DNA of 64,000 nt. Source: Streptomyces albicerus. Lineage in GTDB: Bacteria > Actinomycetota > Actinomycetes > Streptomycetales > Streptomycetaceae. The stretch is taken from positions 70,245 through 134,244 of the forward strand of contig NZ_VWMY01000033.1 in the NCBI RefSeq assembly GCF_008905045.1, written 5' to 3'. The position numbers were made by a program, and so were the translations under genes. How positions within the stretch are numbered: the first letter of the stretch is position 1; every line of letters starts with the position of its first letter. Below the pieces are notes generated by a model. It was not told where the DNA came from. It saw only the letters and a list, made by a program, of their open reading frames with translations, and searched no databases. Below, piece by piece: positions 1 to 7,456 of this stretch.

Positions 1-1039
1 CGAACTGGACGACTTCCAGCGGGTTGGGGTCGCCGGGTCGCTGGAGCATCTGGAGTCCGGAGTAGACCCGGCGGTCCTCGTTCCAAGCGGCACCCTGGCC
101 GGGGCCGAGGGACTCCAGCATCGAGTTCGGGACGACGATGCGGCCCTTGCCGTTGATGATGTCCCGCATCCAGCTGGACCAGGACTCGTCCAGGGCGTCC
201 ATGATTCCTTCGATGCCCTGGAAGTCGGACTGTCCCCAGTACGCGGCGGCCGGGATGTTCCTCCAGGCGCGCGCCGGGCGGACGTTGGGCGCGTACGACG
301 CGGTCAAGTGCTTCGGCGCCCCCGTGTCGATCCAGTCCTCGGACGTGATCTCGCGGGCGATCGGCTCGGTCTCCGGGTGGTCCTGGAGCGGCACACGGCG
401 ACCGAGCATCCCCGGGGTGCCGACGTACAGGGCATGGAGGATCCGGCCGCGCTCGTGGCGCTCCAGGTGCCTCCACACCGTGTTCCCGTCGACCTCCACC
501 ACACGCCAGAACGTCGCCGCGCGCAGCCTGCCGTACGCGAACTCGGGCACGGCCTGGTCCGCAGGCACGGCAGTCAGCCACGGCCGGTCGCTGATCTCCT
601 CGTCCCATACGAGCCGCAGGTACGCCCCGCCGAGGGCGGCGCATACCTCGCCGCCCTCCAGGAGCGTCGGGTGCAGCTGCTCGGACAGCTTTTCCATCCG
701 CTTCTTCGTGGCGTCGTTGGAACCGATCAGGGTCGGGGGCTCGGAGAACAGCAGCATCGAGCTCGTGCGGGCGATGTCGCCGGCCAGCGGGATGTGGAGC
801 TTCTCGCGCTTCTGGCCCGGTTCTGTGGGCTGGCCCCAGAACCAGCGGGACAGGGTGCCGATGACGCCGCCGCGGTACTGACTTGGCCTGTTCTCGGGGA
901 GTTCGCGCACGCCGCGGTTGAGGTAGCGGTCGGTGAGCCGGTCGGGCTCGGAGGAGTACCAGGCGTCCCAGTCGGCGAGGGCGTTCTGTACGCACGGGTC
1001 GGTGGGCGGCCACGCGATATCGCGGTCGGGCAGGGGCAT
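1..1039 (-). CDS. Phage portal protein (N-terminal part, runs off window)
   Basis: Reading leftward from ATG at 1039, the product begins MPLPDRDIAWPPTD and continues for at least 346 residues with no stop before the window edge. The order of features (SMLLFSEPP near residue 100, AYLRLVWD near 130, then a long mixed alpha/beta region) resembles the SPP1 Gp6-like portal family, which forms the dodecameric DNA gate of the capsid. The ATG overlaps the TAA of the terminase large subunit by one base, the usual terminase-portal coupling. The C-terminus is not visible. Confidence 0.82.
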   Translation of the reverse strand, partial: MPLPDRDIAWPPTDPCVQNALADWDAWYSSEPDRLTDRYLNRGVRELPENRPSQYRGGVIGTLSRWFWGQPTEPGQKREKLHIPLAGDIARTSSMLLFSEPPTLIGSNDATKKRMEKLSEQLHPTLLEGGEVCAALGGAYLRLVWDEEISDRPWLTAVPADQAVPEFAYGRLRAATFWRVVEVDGNTVWRHLERHERGRILHALYVGTPGMLGRRVPLQDHPETEPIAREITSEDWIDTGAPKHLTASYAPNVRPARAWRNIPAAAYWGQSDFQGIEGIMDALDESWSSWMRDIINGKGRIVVPNSMLESLGPGQGAAWNEDRRVYSGLQMLQRPGDPNPLEVVQF

Positions 1040-2316
1040 TACGCGGCCACCTCCAGGAGCATCGGGATGTGCGGCCGCCACAGGGCCTCAGTCGTACGCA
1101 CGCCGTACCGGAGCGCGTCACAGGAGTGGTCGTCCTGCTTGATGGGCTTGTCCTCGCCCTTCTCCGCCGCCTCGTCGTCCCAGGAGTAGCCCGGGACCTC
1201 CTCGATCAGCCCGACCGCCGACTCGTGCACGAATAGCCGGTTCGCCGCGAACAGCGAGCCCACCGTCCGGATGCCGTCCAAGACCGTGTTCTCCGCCGGG
1301 ACCACGCCGCTCACGCCGTCCCGGTGCAGCTGCTCGATGTACGACGCAGCCGAGGGGTCCACGACGGTGAACTCCGGCTGCACGCCGAGCACGTTGGTCT
1401 GCGGCTGGGCGACTCCGGCGAGCCACCGCCGGCGCGCCTGGCTGTATTCGGTGTCGGTCTTCTTTCGCCGCTCCGCGCGGGAGTCCCACCGGTACTCGGA
1501 GACGACGTACAGCCGCTGATCCGCGCCGAGGCCGATGAGCAAGTCCGAGTAGGGGTTGGTCGTGCCGTAGTCGATCGCGTCGCACAGCCACCGCTGGATG
1601 TGCGGGACGTCCTTGACGACGTGCCGCTGCTCGTCGAAGGCCTCGTAGATGGCGCCTTCGGCCTGGACCCAGTGCCCGAGGATGTTGCGGCGGTAGAACA
1701 GGCCGACGTACGTGCTCTTCAGCGACGCGACGTACTCGGGGTCGAGGAACGGGTTGTCGTCCAGGGTGAAGTGCCAGGAGCGGAGCCGGGTTTCGGCCGG
1801 GCGCTTGAGGTAGTCGCGGCGGAACCAGTGCGCCGGGTTGTCCGGGTTCGTGGTCGTGAAGATCCGCGCACCCTTGACGGAGCAGCGTGCCACGAGCTGG
1901 TCGAAGAACGTCTTCGGCAGGGTCGTGGCCTCGTCGACGTACGCCCCCGCGCAAGTCATGCCGCGGACCTTCGGTTCGGCCTTGGCGTCGTTGGCGCCCA
2001 TCATGTGCACGACGCGGCCCATGATGACCGCGACCGGTGCGCCGTTGTTGTAGCTGACCTGCTTTGCGAGCGGCCCGAAGATCTCCGGGTTCGTGAGCGG
2101 GGCGATCACGTTCCGGTACAGCGAGTCCCGGGTGCGCCCGACCATGACCAGCTCGCCGCCGGTCGGCGCGGACGCTACGAAGGCCAGCCACGCGAGGAGT
2201 GAGGCGATGGTCTTGCCTGAGCGGACGCTGCCCTCCCACGCGTTGATGCGCGCCTCGGCCTGGACGATGGAAATGATCTGCTTGCGGGACAGCGGGAGCG
2301 CATCAAGGAGACTCAC
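1039..2316 (-). CDS. terL: Terminase large subunit
   Basis: 425-residue packaging ATPase/nuclease of the PBSX/Terminase_3 kind. Walker A is GSVRSGKT near residue 30, Walker B is AYVDEAT near 125, and FTTTNPDNPAHW follows as the motif III region. The C-terminal half carries acidic residues expected of the RNase-H-like nuclease (for example DAIDYGT and FTVVDPSAA). A GTG start at 2316 is chosen because GGAGGCGGAGG stands directly before it and it overlaps the small subunit stop by 14 nt. A longer reading from 2409 would run through the upstream gene. Confidence 0.9.
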   Translation of the reverse strand: MSLLDALPLSRKQIISIVQAEARINAWEGSVRSGKTIASLLAWLAFVASAPTGGELVMVGRTRDSLYRNVIAPLTNPEIFGPLAKQVSYNNGAPVAVIMGRVVHMMGANDAKAEPKVRGMTCAGAYVDEATTLPKTFFDQLVARCSVKGARIFTTTNPDNPAHWFRRDYLKRPAETRLRSWHFTLDDNPFLDPEYVASLKSTYVGLFYRRNILGHWVQAEGAIYEAFDEQRHVVKDVPHIQRWLCDAIDYGTTNPYSDLLIGLGADQRLYVVSEYRWDSRAERRKKTDTEYSQARRRWLAGVAQPQTNVLGVQPEFTVVDPSAASYIEQLHRDGVSGVVPAENTVLDGIRTVGSLFAANRLFVHESAVGLIEEVPGYSWDDEAAEKGEDKPIKQDDHSCDALRYGVRTTEALWRPHIPMLLEVAA

Positions 2317-2830
2317 CCTCCGCCTCCTCGCCGCCGGCCTCCTCGTACGCCGACTTGAGGCCGCGCATGAGCTGGCCGAGCATCGAGCGGGCGTCGTCGG
2401 CGCCGGCATCGTCGGTGGGCGGCACGAGCTTGAGGGACTTCTCGACGGCGATCCCGGCCGCGGTCATGAGTGCCTTCTTGTCGATGGCTGGCGGCTCGTC
2501 GACCTCGCGGTACTCGTAGGTGTTGTCCTTGCCGCCGAAGTTGTAGATCAGGGCGGGTGCCCACACCTGCTCGGTGAGCTTGAGGGCGTCGTCGGTGAGG
2601 GCGTCGGCGAGGATGGCGCGCTTCTCGGCGAGTTGGGCGACGCGGGCGCGGGTGGCGTCCTCGGTCATCGTGGTGTCGAAGACGAGGCCGAGCTCCTGCG
2701 CGATGACGGAGACGGTGCGTTGGGCGCGGCCGATCTCCCGGGCGATCTCGTTGCGGCCCATGCGCAGGGCGTGCAGCTCGCGTACGCGCTCGTAGTCCTC
2801 TTCGGTGACGGGCCGGTTCTGGTTCGGCAC
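2303..2830 (-). CDS. terS: Terminase small subunit (HTH)
   Basis: 175 residues. The N-terminal 50 residues form a helix-turn-helix (ERVRELHALRMGRNEIAREIGRAQRTV), followed by a helical oligomerisation region and an acidic tail. The small subunit recognises pac/cos DNA and stimulates TerL. Its position directly upstream of terL and the 14-nt overlap support the call. It is the first gene of the packaging operon after the hairpin at 2854-2881. Confidence 0.8.
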   Translation of the reverse strand: MPNQNRPVTEEDYERVRELHALRMGRNEIAREIGRAQRTVSVIAQELGLVFDTTMTEDATRARVAQLAEKRAILADALTDDALKLTEQVWAPALIYNFGGKDNTYEYREVDEPPAIDKKALMTAAGIAVEKSLKLVPPTDDAGADDARSMLGQLMRGLKSAYEEAGGEEAEGESP

Positions 2831-2853
2831 GGGTCACCTCCGGGCATGCGAAA

Positions 2854-2881
2854 GCCCGGCCCCCAGAGAGGTGGGCCGGGC
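2854..2881 (-). terminator. Hairpin terminator between 2905 gene and terS
   Basis: GCCCGGCCC and GGGCCGGGC form a perfect 9-bp stem around a 10-nt loop, followed on the minus strand by a short T run. It separates the upstream membrane protein gene from the packaging operon, which would then need its own promoter. Confidence 0.6.
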
Positions 2882-2904
2882 CAGTTGGTGGGGTGTGGTG
2901 CCGG

Positions 2905-3528
2905 TCAGGTCACGGGCACTCGTACGGGGTCGCTGAGGAACTGCGTGTAGGTCACGTGCGTGGGCGTGAACTTCCCCTTGCCGGTGACGACCCCGCTGAT
3001 GTTCTCGCCGGGGGCCAGGTCCACGGCCTCGAGCTGGTTCTTGTCGGCCGCCAACTCCTGGGAGTGCTTCGTGCCCTTGCTGTCGGTGATGGCGAAGTAC
3101 AGCGGGTTCACGTCGATCGTCTCGTCGCTGTTGTTCGTGACCGTCACCTTGACGCTGGTGTAGTTGCCGCCGTCGGCGAGGATGCTCGCGGTGAAAGCCG
3201 TCTTCTTCGCAGTGACCTTGATGGGCGTCTTCGGAGCGGGCGCCTCTTCCTCTTGGGGCTCGTCCTGCTGCGGCGCTCGGGTCTCCCTGACATCGGCGCT
3301 CGCGGTCGTGTCCTTGTCGTCCTCCGGGGCGATGCCGTTGTTGACCACCCCGAACACGGCGATCACGGCGACCGCACCCAGGACACCAGCCACGATCCAC
3401 CCGCCGGCGTTCTTCTTCGGCGGCGGCGGGGGTGGCGCGCCCCACCCGGGTTGCTGGCCGGGCCAACCAGGTTGCTGAGGCTGCCCTCCCCAACCGGGCT
3501 GTTGCGGCGGGTACTGCGGCTGGCTCAT
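2905..3528 (-). CDS. Membrane-anchored DUF4352-like protein
   Basis: 207 residues. The N-terminus is rich in Pro, Gln, Gly and Trp (repeats like QQPGWGGQPQQPGW). One transmembrane helix follows at about residues 45-65 (GGWIVAGVLGAVAVIAVFGVV), then an acidic linker. The C-terminal beta domain (VTAKKTAFTASI... VTVTNNSDETIDVNP... LAPGENISGVV) looks like the DUF4352 immunoglobulin-like fold found on Gram-positive surface proteins. The start at 3528 has a GGGGGG Shine-Dalgarno run. It is transcribed leftward toward terS but separated by a terminator, and may be a lysogeny-expressed cargo gene. Confidence 0.65.
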   Translation of the reverse strand: MSQPQYPPQQPGWGGQPQQPGWPGQQPGWGAPPPPPPKKNAGGWIVAGVLGAVAVIAVFGVVNNGIAPEDDKDTTASADVRETRAPQQDEPQEEEAPAPKTPIKVTAKKTAFTASILADGGNYTSVKVTVTNNSDETIDVNPLYFAITDSKGTKHSQELAADKNQLEAVDLAPGENISGVVTGKGKFTPTHVTYTQFLSDPVRVPVT

Positions 3529-3642
3529 GGCGCCCCCCTGGCGATGTGCGTGCGAGGGGCAGGAATCTAGCTGATGTAGGGGAGTTGTGAAGGTGATTGG
3601 GGGGCTCTGTGACGCGCAGGTGACATATGCCGGATACGCGAA

Positions 3643-3667
3643 CAGCCCCCCGGGTGTCGGAGGGCTG
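3643..3667. other. Short inverted repeat in divergent intergenic region
   Basis: CAGCCC..CC / GG..GGGCTG forms a small hairpin between the leftward gene at 3528 and the rightward lipoprotein gene at 3880. No upstream leftward gene ends here, so it may be a leader structure rather than a terminator. The surrounding 350 nt hold no convincing gene. Confidence 0.35.
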
Positions 3668-3879
3668 CTGGTGGTCCTGTTGTTTCCGGGCATGCCGGAT
3701 CTGCGGCCCATGCTGAGGGATGATCGCGCGGAATGCAACTACGGGCGTAGTGCGGCCCCGCAGTGAAGGGGGACGTGAGAACGGGCCGGGCACGGTTGCA
3801 CCCGAGTGAATCCCCGCCACCCCTCACCCCCAGGCTGCCCGTGCCCTAACCTCACCGCACACAGCAAGGGGGGTTACTC

Positions 3880-4341
3880 ATGCGCCACCGCACCACCATC
3901 ACGGCGCTCGCAGCCGTCATCCTCGTCCTCACCGGCTGCACCAGCAGCAACGACGACGCCGACGCCGAGCCCAGTAGCAGCGCAAGCAAACTGTCCACGG
4001 ACTGGATGACCAAACTGGAAAACGCCACCAAAGCCGACAAAGCGATCTGCAACGAAGTCGGCGACGAAGCATGCGCAGAACACCTCACCGACATCGCCCT
4101 CGTCGTCACCGACGTTGAACTCGCCATCGACGAAGCTGGCGGGCTGGACGCGTATCCGCGGTCGATGAAACAGATCGACCAGATCAACGAGGCCGTGGAT
4201 GCCTACACCGAGCATGAGTGCCTCGGCGACGAGAACGCCGGTATTTCGGGGTCGCCTTGTCCAGACGACGCCCGCACGATCATGACGGGTGGGGCAGCGT
4301 TGCAACTCGCGCTGGAGACGGACGAGTCGAAGGCGGGCTGA
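3880..4341 (+). CDS. Small lipoprotein, rightward against the operon
   Basis: 153 residues with a signal peptide and lipobox LTGC at residues 18-21 (VILVLTGCTSS). A Ser-rich linker and a helical domain with Cys pairs follow (CNEVGDEAC, HECLGD, SPCPDD). GGGGGG lies just before ATG. It is one of only two plus-strand genes inside the leftward phage block, is flanked by its own terminator, and is probably expressed from its own promoter in the lysogen (a moron). Family not recognised. Confidence 0.65.
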   Translation: MRHRTTITALAAVILVLTGCTSSNDDADAEPSSSASKLSTDWMTKLENATKADKAICNEVGDEACAEHLTDIALVVTDVELAIDEAGGLDAYPRSMKQIDQINEAVDAYTEHECLGDENAGISGSPCPDDARTIMTGGAALQLALETDESKAG

Positions 4342-4347
4342 CGCGCG

Positions 4348-4383
4348 AAGGCCCCGCCGCTCGGGGGATCGCGGCGGGGCTTC
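4348..4383. terminator. Bidirectional terminator
   Basis: GCCCCGCCGC and GCGGCGGGGC form a perfect 10-bp stem flanked by AAG and TTC. It lies between the convergent lipoprotein gene (ends 4341) and the small leftward gene (ends 4432). Confidence 0.7.
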
Positions 4384-4431
4384 AGGGGGTGCCGGGCGTT
4401 ACCCGGCGCGCAGCCTTCAGGGTCGCAGGCG

Positions 4432-4614
4432 CTACTGGTCGTCGTCCTCGTCGAGCGCGACCTCAACCTCTTTGATCTTCCCGCTCGTCGACAGCTCCGC
4501 GCGGATCGGGTTGTCGCCGGGGATGCCGGCCTTCCTGGCGGCCTGGACGAACTCGGCGAGCTCGTCGAGGGTGAGGTCTTTGTCTTCACCGGTGAAGCGC
4601 AGCGCGGCGGGCAT
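4432..4614 (-). CDS. Small acidic phage protein, unknown
   Basis: 60 residues, MPAALRFTGEDKDLTLDELA... ending in LDEDDDQ. It reads as a beta strand, then a helix (LTLDELAEFVQAARKAG), then strands. No family recognised. It is enclosed by terminators on both sides, so it forms a single-gene unit in this phage. Confidence 0.5.
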   Translation of the reverse strand: MPAALRFTGEDKDLTLDELAEFVQAARKAGIPGDNPIRAELSTSGKIKEVEVALDEDDDQ

Positions 4615-4635
4615 GGGCTCATGATGACGCAGAAC

Positions 4636-4669
4636 GGCCCTGTCGCGAGGGGGAGTTCGCGGCAGGGCC
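4636..4669 (-). terminator. Terminator after the 33-residue gene
   Basis: GGCCCTG.CGCGA pairs with TTCGCG.CAGGGCC in a stem of about 13 bp just downstream of the leftward stop at 4682. Confidence 0.65.
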
Positions 4670-4681
4670 TTCGAGGCGGGG

Positions 4682-4783
4682 CTAATCGCAGGGGAAGTGT
4701 GATGCGGGGTAGTGGCCGCCGCAGTTGGCGCAGTAGTACGTGGTGTGGTCGATGCCGAGGGCTGCGAGGAGGCGCCTGATCAT
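4682..4783 (-). CDS. 33-residue CxxC micro-protein
   Basis: MIRRLLAALGIDHTTYYCAN followed by CGGHYPASHFPCD. CANC plus a terminal His/Cys pair suggests a tiny zinc ribbon. Its ATG overlaps the TGA of the preceding gene (ATGA) and GAAGGGACC precedes it, so translation is likely coupled. It is below the usual gene-finding length cutoff. Confidence 0.5.
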   Translation of the reverse strand: MIRRLLAALGIDHTTYYCANCGGHYPASHFPCD

Positions 4784-5514
4784 GGTCCCTTCACCTCCCC
4801 TCGCAGGATGCTGAGGGCGTCGGTGAGGTGGTCCTCGAAGGCCTCTTGCTTGGCTCGGTCGACGCGGTTCACGTAGTCCTGGAGGCGCTGCCGCTCGTCC
4901 TCCTCGTCGGCACCCTGCTCCTGAGGAACGGGCCTGCCGTGGGGATGGACGATCCTCCCCGACTGCCCAAGCAACTCGACGGTCACGCCCTGTTGGTTGG
5001 TTGGTTGTCCCTGGTCAACAGGCTCAACAGGGGTTTCGGAGGAGGGGTGGGGGAGGGGCGGGATGTCGTCCTTGTGTACGCCCACACCCGTCGTGTCCGC
5101 AACGCGGACGGCCCGACGGATCCTGATGTTCAGCTCCTCGAGGACCGCCCGCGTCGCCTCAACCGAAAGGCAGAGTTCCGCTGAGAGAGCGGAGAGGAAC
5201 ACGTTGGGGGCGGCCAAGAAGTGCAGCGCCCGGATGACCTCCGCTTCCGTGAGGAGTGCCTCCTCTTTGGGCTCGTCGGCGGGCTCCGGGCGGCGCTGGG
5301 CGATCCACCTGCGTGCCTTCTGCCAGCCGAGCGTGCACAGGATCCCGACGATGACGTAGGCGATCTCGGGGAACACGGCGACGAGGCCCCAGACCGCGAG
5401 CCCGGCGACGAGGGTGAGAATCGCGCGCGCCACGCTCTCGCTCATCCCGTCCGGCTCCCCCGCCGGTTCGGTCTCCTCGGCCTCAGTCTCCGGCTGCTCC
5501 CCCGCGGCGCTCAC
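4780..5514 (-). CDS. Phage membrane protein with winged-helix-like middle, unknown
   Basis: 244 residues. An acidic N-terminus precedes two hydrophobic segments at about residues 30-62 (AILTLVAGLAVWGLVAVF, YVIVGILCTLGW). A helical segment typical of a small HTH follows (LLTEAEVIRALHFLAAPNVFLSALSAEL...), then a Pro-rich linker and a charged coiled tail. The GTG start at 5514 overlaps the upstream TGA (GTGA). The pairing with the multi-spanning gene upstream suggests that the two products act together at the membrane. Family not recognised. Confidence 0.55.
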   Translation of the reverse strand: MSAAGEQPETEAEETEPAGEPDGMSESVARAILTLVAGLAVWGLVAVFPEIAYVIVGILCTLGWQKARRWIAQRRPEPADEPKEEALLTEAEVIRALHFLAAPNVFLSALSAELCLSVEATRAVLEELNIRIRRAVRVADTTGVGVHKDDIPPLPHPSSETPVEPVDQGQPTNQQGVTVELLGQSGRIVHPHGRPVPQEQGADEEDERQRLQDYVNRVDRAKQEAFEDHLTDALSILRGEVKGP

Positions 5515-6017
5515 GTGAACGTCCCGGTGAAGCCGACACCGAGCATGTTGACCGCGCTCCCGAGCGGCACCGCGGCCGCGCCGGCCACGCTGCCGGACAG
5601 GGCCAGGCACATGCCTGAGAAGACTCCGGCGCCGAGCTTCCCGTTCGGGACCTTGGGCGCCCACTTCCACAGCGCGATGAACACCAGCGTCAGCAGAAAG
5701 ACGATCACGAACCCGCCGTCGGTCAGCACGACGGGATTGCCGCGGACGACGATCGGGGAGTTGCCGCCGACACCCCAGACGAGGCCTGCGTATCCGGCGA
5801 CGTTGGCCACCCAGATCAGGGCCCAGGTGACCAGGCCGAGTGCGGACCAGGCAGTGAACGTGGCGAGAGCGGCGAGCATGCCGTAGATGAGCGCGAGGAC
5901 GAAGGGGAGCAGGGCGGTCCACTGGTGTTTCTCTTTGAACCACCAGCGGATGAGGTACATGAGGATGATGCCGACGCCGATGGCGACGCCGCCGAGGTTG
6001 ATCACGGTGTACGGCAT
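5511..6017 (-). CDS. Polytopic phage membrane protein, unknown
   Basis: 168 residues and mostly hydrophobic: helices at about 5-22, 34-60, 62-85, 98-118 and 130-155. No catalytic motif is visible. It precedes and overlaps the 4780-5514 gene and follows another small membrane protein. Such clusters in actinophage genomes often include holin-like or membrane-scaffold proteins, but there is no muralytic enzyme beside it, so holin is not claimed. Confidence 0.55.
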   Translation of the reverse strand: MPYTVINLGGVAIGVGIILMYLIRWWFKEKHQWTALLPFVLALIYGMLAALATFTAWSALGLVTWALIWVANVAGYAGLVWGVGGNSPIVVRGNPVVLTDGGFVIVFLLTLVFIALWKWAPKVPNGKLGAGVFSGMCLALSGSVAGAAAVPLGSAVNMLGVGFTGTFT

Positions 6018-6020
6018 GGG

Positions 6021-6185
6021 TCAGTGGCTCCAGATGGCGACGACGTAGATCACTGCGAGGGCGATGAGGGCGACGGTGCGCGCGGCGGGAAGCAGGTGCG
6101 ACCGTGGTGTCCGGCGGGGTGCGATCACGCAGAGGCCGGCCGCGGCGAGGAGCGCAGAGGAGGCGAAGAACGCGGCGAGCGGCAC
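6021..6185 (-). CDS. 54-residue two-helix membrane protein
   Basis: A GTG start at 6185, two bases after the stop of the HTH gene, gives a product with two hydrophobic helices (VPLAAFFASSALLAAAGLCV and ARTVALIALAVIYVVAIW) joined by a basic loop. Stop at 6021 is four bases before the next start. Start choice is uncertain because in-frame sequence continues upstream. Confidence 0.45.
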   Translation of the reverse strand: MPLAAFFASSALLAAAGLCVIAPRRTPRSHLLPAARTVALIALAVIYVVAIWSH

Positions 6186-6187
6186 GG

Positions 6188-6535
6188 CTACGCCCCAGCG
6201 GTCGCGCTGAAGCGGGCGCGCACCCGGGCGCGGATCGCCTCGGCCTCTCGGTGCAGCAGCTGCCGCGTGACGTCCTCCGCGGGCGCTTTGTACGAGGCGG
6301 CCAGGAGGTTCAGGTCCTGCCGGAGTTGCGTGTCCTCGGCGAGGGCGAAGATCGGCTTGGCGGGTGCCGCATCGGGTTGCGCATCGTCGGGCGGGTCCTG
6401 ACGCAGGGCGTCCAGGTCTCTGCGCACGGTGTCGGGAGATACACCCAGCTCGGAGGCGATCTCTGCCGGTTTCATGCCGCGGTCGGTGAGGTGCGCGACG
6501 ACGATCCGGCGGGTTGCACGGGACAGTGCAGTCAC
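6188..6535 (-). CDS. HTH protein, DeoR/resolvase-like N-terminus
   Basis: 115 residues. A clear helix-turn-helix at about 8-42 (VVAHLTDRGMKPAEIASELG, then VSPDTVRRDLDAL) resembles HTH_38 / DeoR-type readers. The rest is helical with an Arg-rich tail. It overlaps the gene upstream by 4 nt (6532-6535). It probably binds phage DNA as a small regulator or accessory packaging factor; the exact role is not visible. Confidence 0.6.
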   Translation of the reverse strand: MTALSRATRRIVVAHLTDRGMKPAEIASELGVSPDTVRRDLDALRQDPPDDAQPDAAPAKPIFALAEDTQLRQDLNLLAASYKAPAEDVTRQLLHREAEAIRARVRARFSATAGA

Positions 6536-6690
6536 GACGCACCGCCAGCCTCGGCGGGGGTGATCGGGTGGACGTCGTCGCGGTGGTCCTGCTTCTCGTG
6601 ACTGGCCTGGGCTGCGGCGTAGTCCGCGGCCGCGCGCCGGAGCAGCTCGGCCGCGCTGGGGGTCGGGTCGGTGTCGACGGGCTCGCTCAT
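6532..6690 (-). CDS. 52-residue phage protein, unknown
   Basis: MSEPVDTDPTPSAAELLRRA..., a helix followed by an acidic/His-rich tail (HEKQDHRDDVHP). ATG overlaps the upstream TGA (TGATG). No family recognised. Confidence 0.45.
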   Translation of the reverse strand: MSEPVDTDPTPSAAELLRRAAADYAAAQASHEKQDHRDDVHPITPAEAGGAS

Positions 6691-6995
6691 CACAGGCCCT
6701 TCGCGGCAGCGCGCAGCTGGGGGGCGTACTCGCCGCGGGTGGTGTTCACCGGGGGCGGCATGACGGCGTACAGGCGGGCGAGGCTGTCGCGGCAGACGAC
6801 CTCGGGGAGCGTCCGGAGGATCGTGTCGGCTGCGATGTCGATGGCGCGCTCTCGGGCGAGGCCGGTCATGGGCTCGGCGGGGTCCATCTCGAGCAGGCGC
6901 GCGGTGACGATCAGGGTCTGGGCCGCGTAGCTGGGCTCGGTGAGGAGTACGCGGAGGCCTTCGTCTACGGGATCCGGCTGGGTAAGGTCGGGCAT
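6690..6995 (-). CDS. 101-residue phage protein, unknown
   Basis: Helical product MPDLTQPDPVDEGLRVLLTE... with no recognised domain. The start at 6995 has AAAGGG upstream. It is the first gene of the leftward group that starts opposite the HTH gene at 7136, so its promoter shares the 140-nt region that contains the 7098-7116 palindrome. Confidence 0.5.
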   Translation of the reverse strand: MPDLTQPDPVDEGLRVLLTEPSYAAQTLIVTARLLEMDPAEPMTGLARERAIDIAADTILRTLPEVVCRDSLARLYAVMPPPVNTTRGEYAPQLRAAAKGL

Positions 6996-7097
6996 TGCCT
7001 GCCCTTTCGTCAGAGTCAGGGTGGGTGCCCCCGGCCCACATGGCGCGCCAACGCCGGACCGGGGGTTTTGTCGTTGCCCGATCGACCGTAGCGAGAA

Positions 7098-7116
7098 GTG
7101 TGGACAAAGTCCACAC
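7098..7116. promoter_or_regulatory. Perfect operator-like palindrome
   Basis: GTGTGGAC AAA GTCCACAC: 8-bp arms with a 3-nt centre, no mismatch. It lies 20 nt upstream of the rightward HTH gene and about 100 nt upstream of the leftward gene at 6995, where divergent promoters would be. The neighbouring HTH protein is the obvious candidate binder. Confidence 0.6.
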
Positions 7117-7135
7117 CTCGCGTAGAGGATGACCC

Positions 7136-7393
7136 ATGCCCGAATCCCCCGAGCGGCCACAGCCGGAGAGGGAGACCATGACCATCCCGAAACTTGCCGA
7201 GCGTGTGGGCAAGAGCCGCACGCTGATCCATCGGCTCGCCACGAACCCCGCAGAGGGCTGGCCAACGCCGGTCTTCAGGCCGGGCAGTTCACGGCCTGAG
7301 TACGACGTCGGCTGGTTCGATCAGTACTGGGCGGAGAGGCAGGCGGGGATCCGGCAGGGCAGGCGTACGGATCTGGAGAAGCCGGAGGAGTAG
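7136..7393 (+). CDS. Small AlpA/excisionase-like HTH protein
   Basis: 85 residues with the HTH at about 15-45 (MTIPKLAERVGKSRTLIHRL) and an aromatic C-terminal wing (GWFDQYWAERQAG). Two starts are possible: ATG 7136, or ATG 7178, which has GGAGAGGGAG directly before it. It is transcribed rightward, against its neighbours, between a palindrome and a strong terminator, which fits an autoregulated switch gene. Confidence 0.6.
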   Translation: MPESPERPQPERETMTIPKLAERVGKSRTLIHRLATNPAEGWPTPVFRPGSSRPEYDVGWFDQYWAERQAGIRQGRRTDLEKPEE

Positions 7394-7403
7394 CCGCGCG
7401 TGA

Positions 7404-7440
7404 CGAAGGCCCTGCCGTTGGGAAGCCGGCAGGGCCTTCG
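7404..7440. terminator. Strong bidirectional terminator
   Basis: A 14-bp perfect stem (CGAAGGCCCTGCCG / CGGCAGGGCCTTCG) with a 9-nt loop lies between the convergent HTH gene (ends 7393) and the leftward gene ending at 7457. Confidence 0.75.
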
Positions 7441-7456
7441 TGCTGTCCAGCCCAAG

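Noticed and set aside
3567..3827. Leftward 86-codon ORF upstream of the DUF4352-like gene
   Set aside because: It has no ribosome site, crosses a hairpin and gives a Pro/His/Arg-rich product without pattern. It is more likely the control region of two divergent genes.
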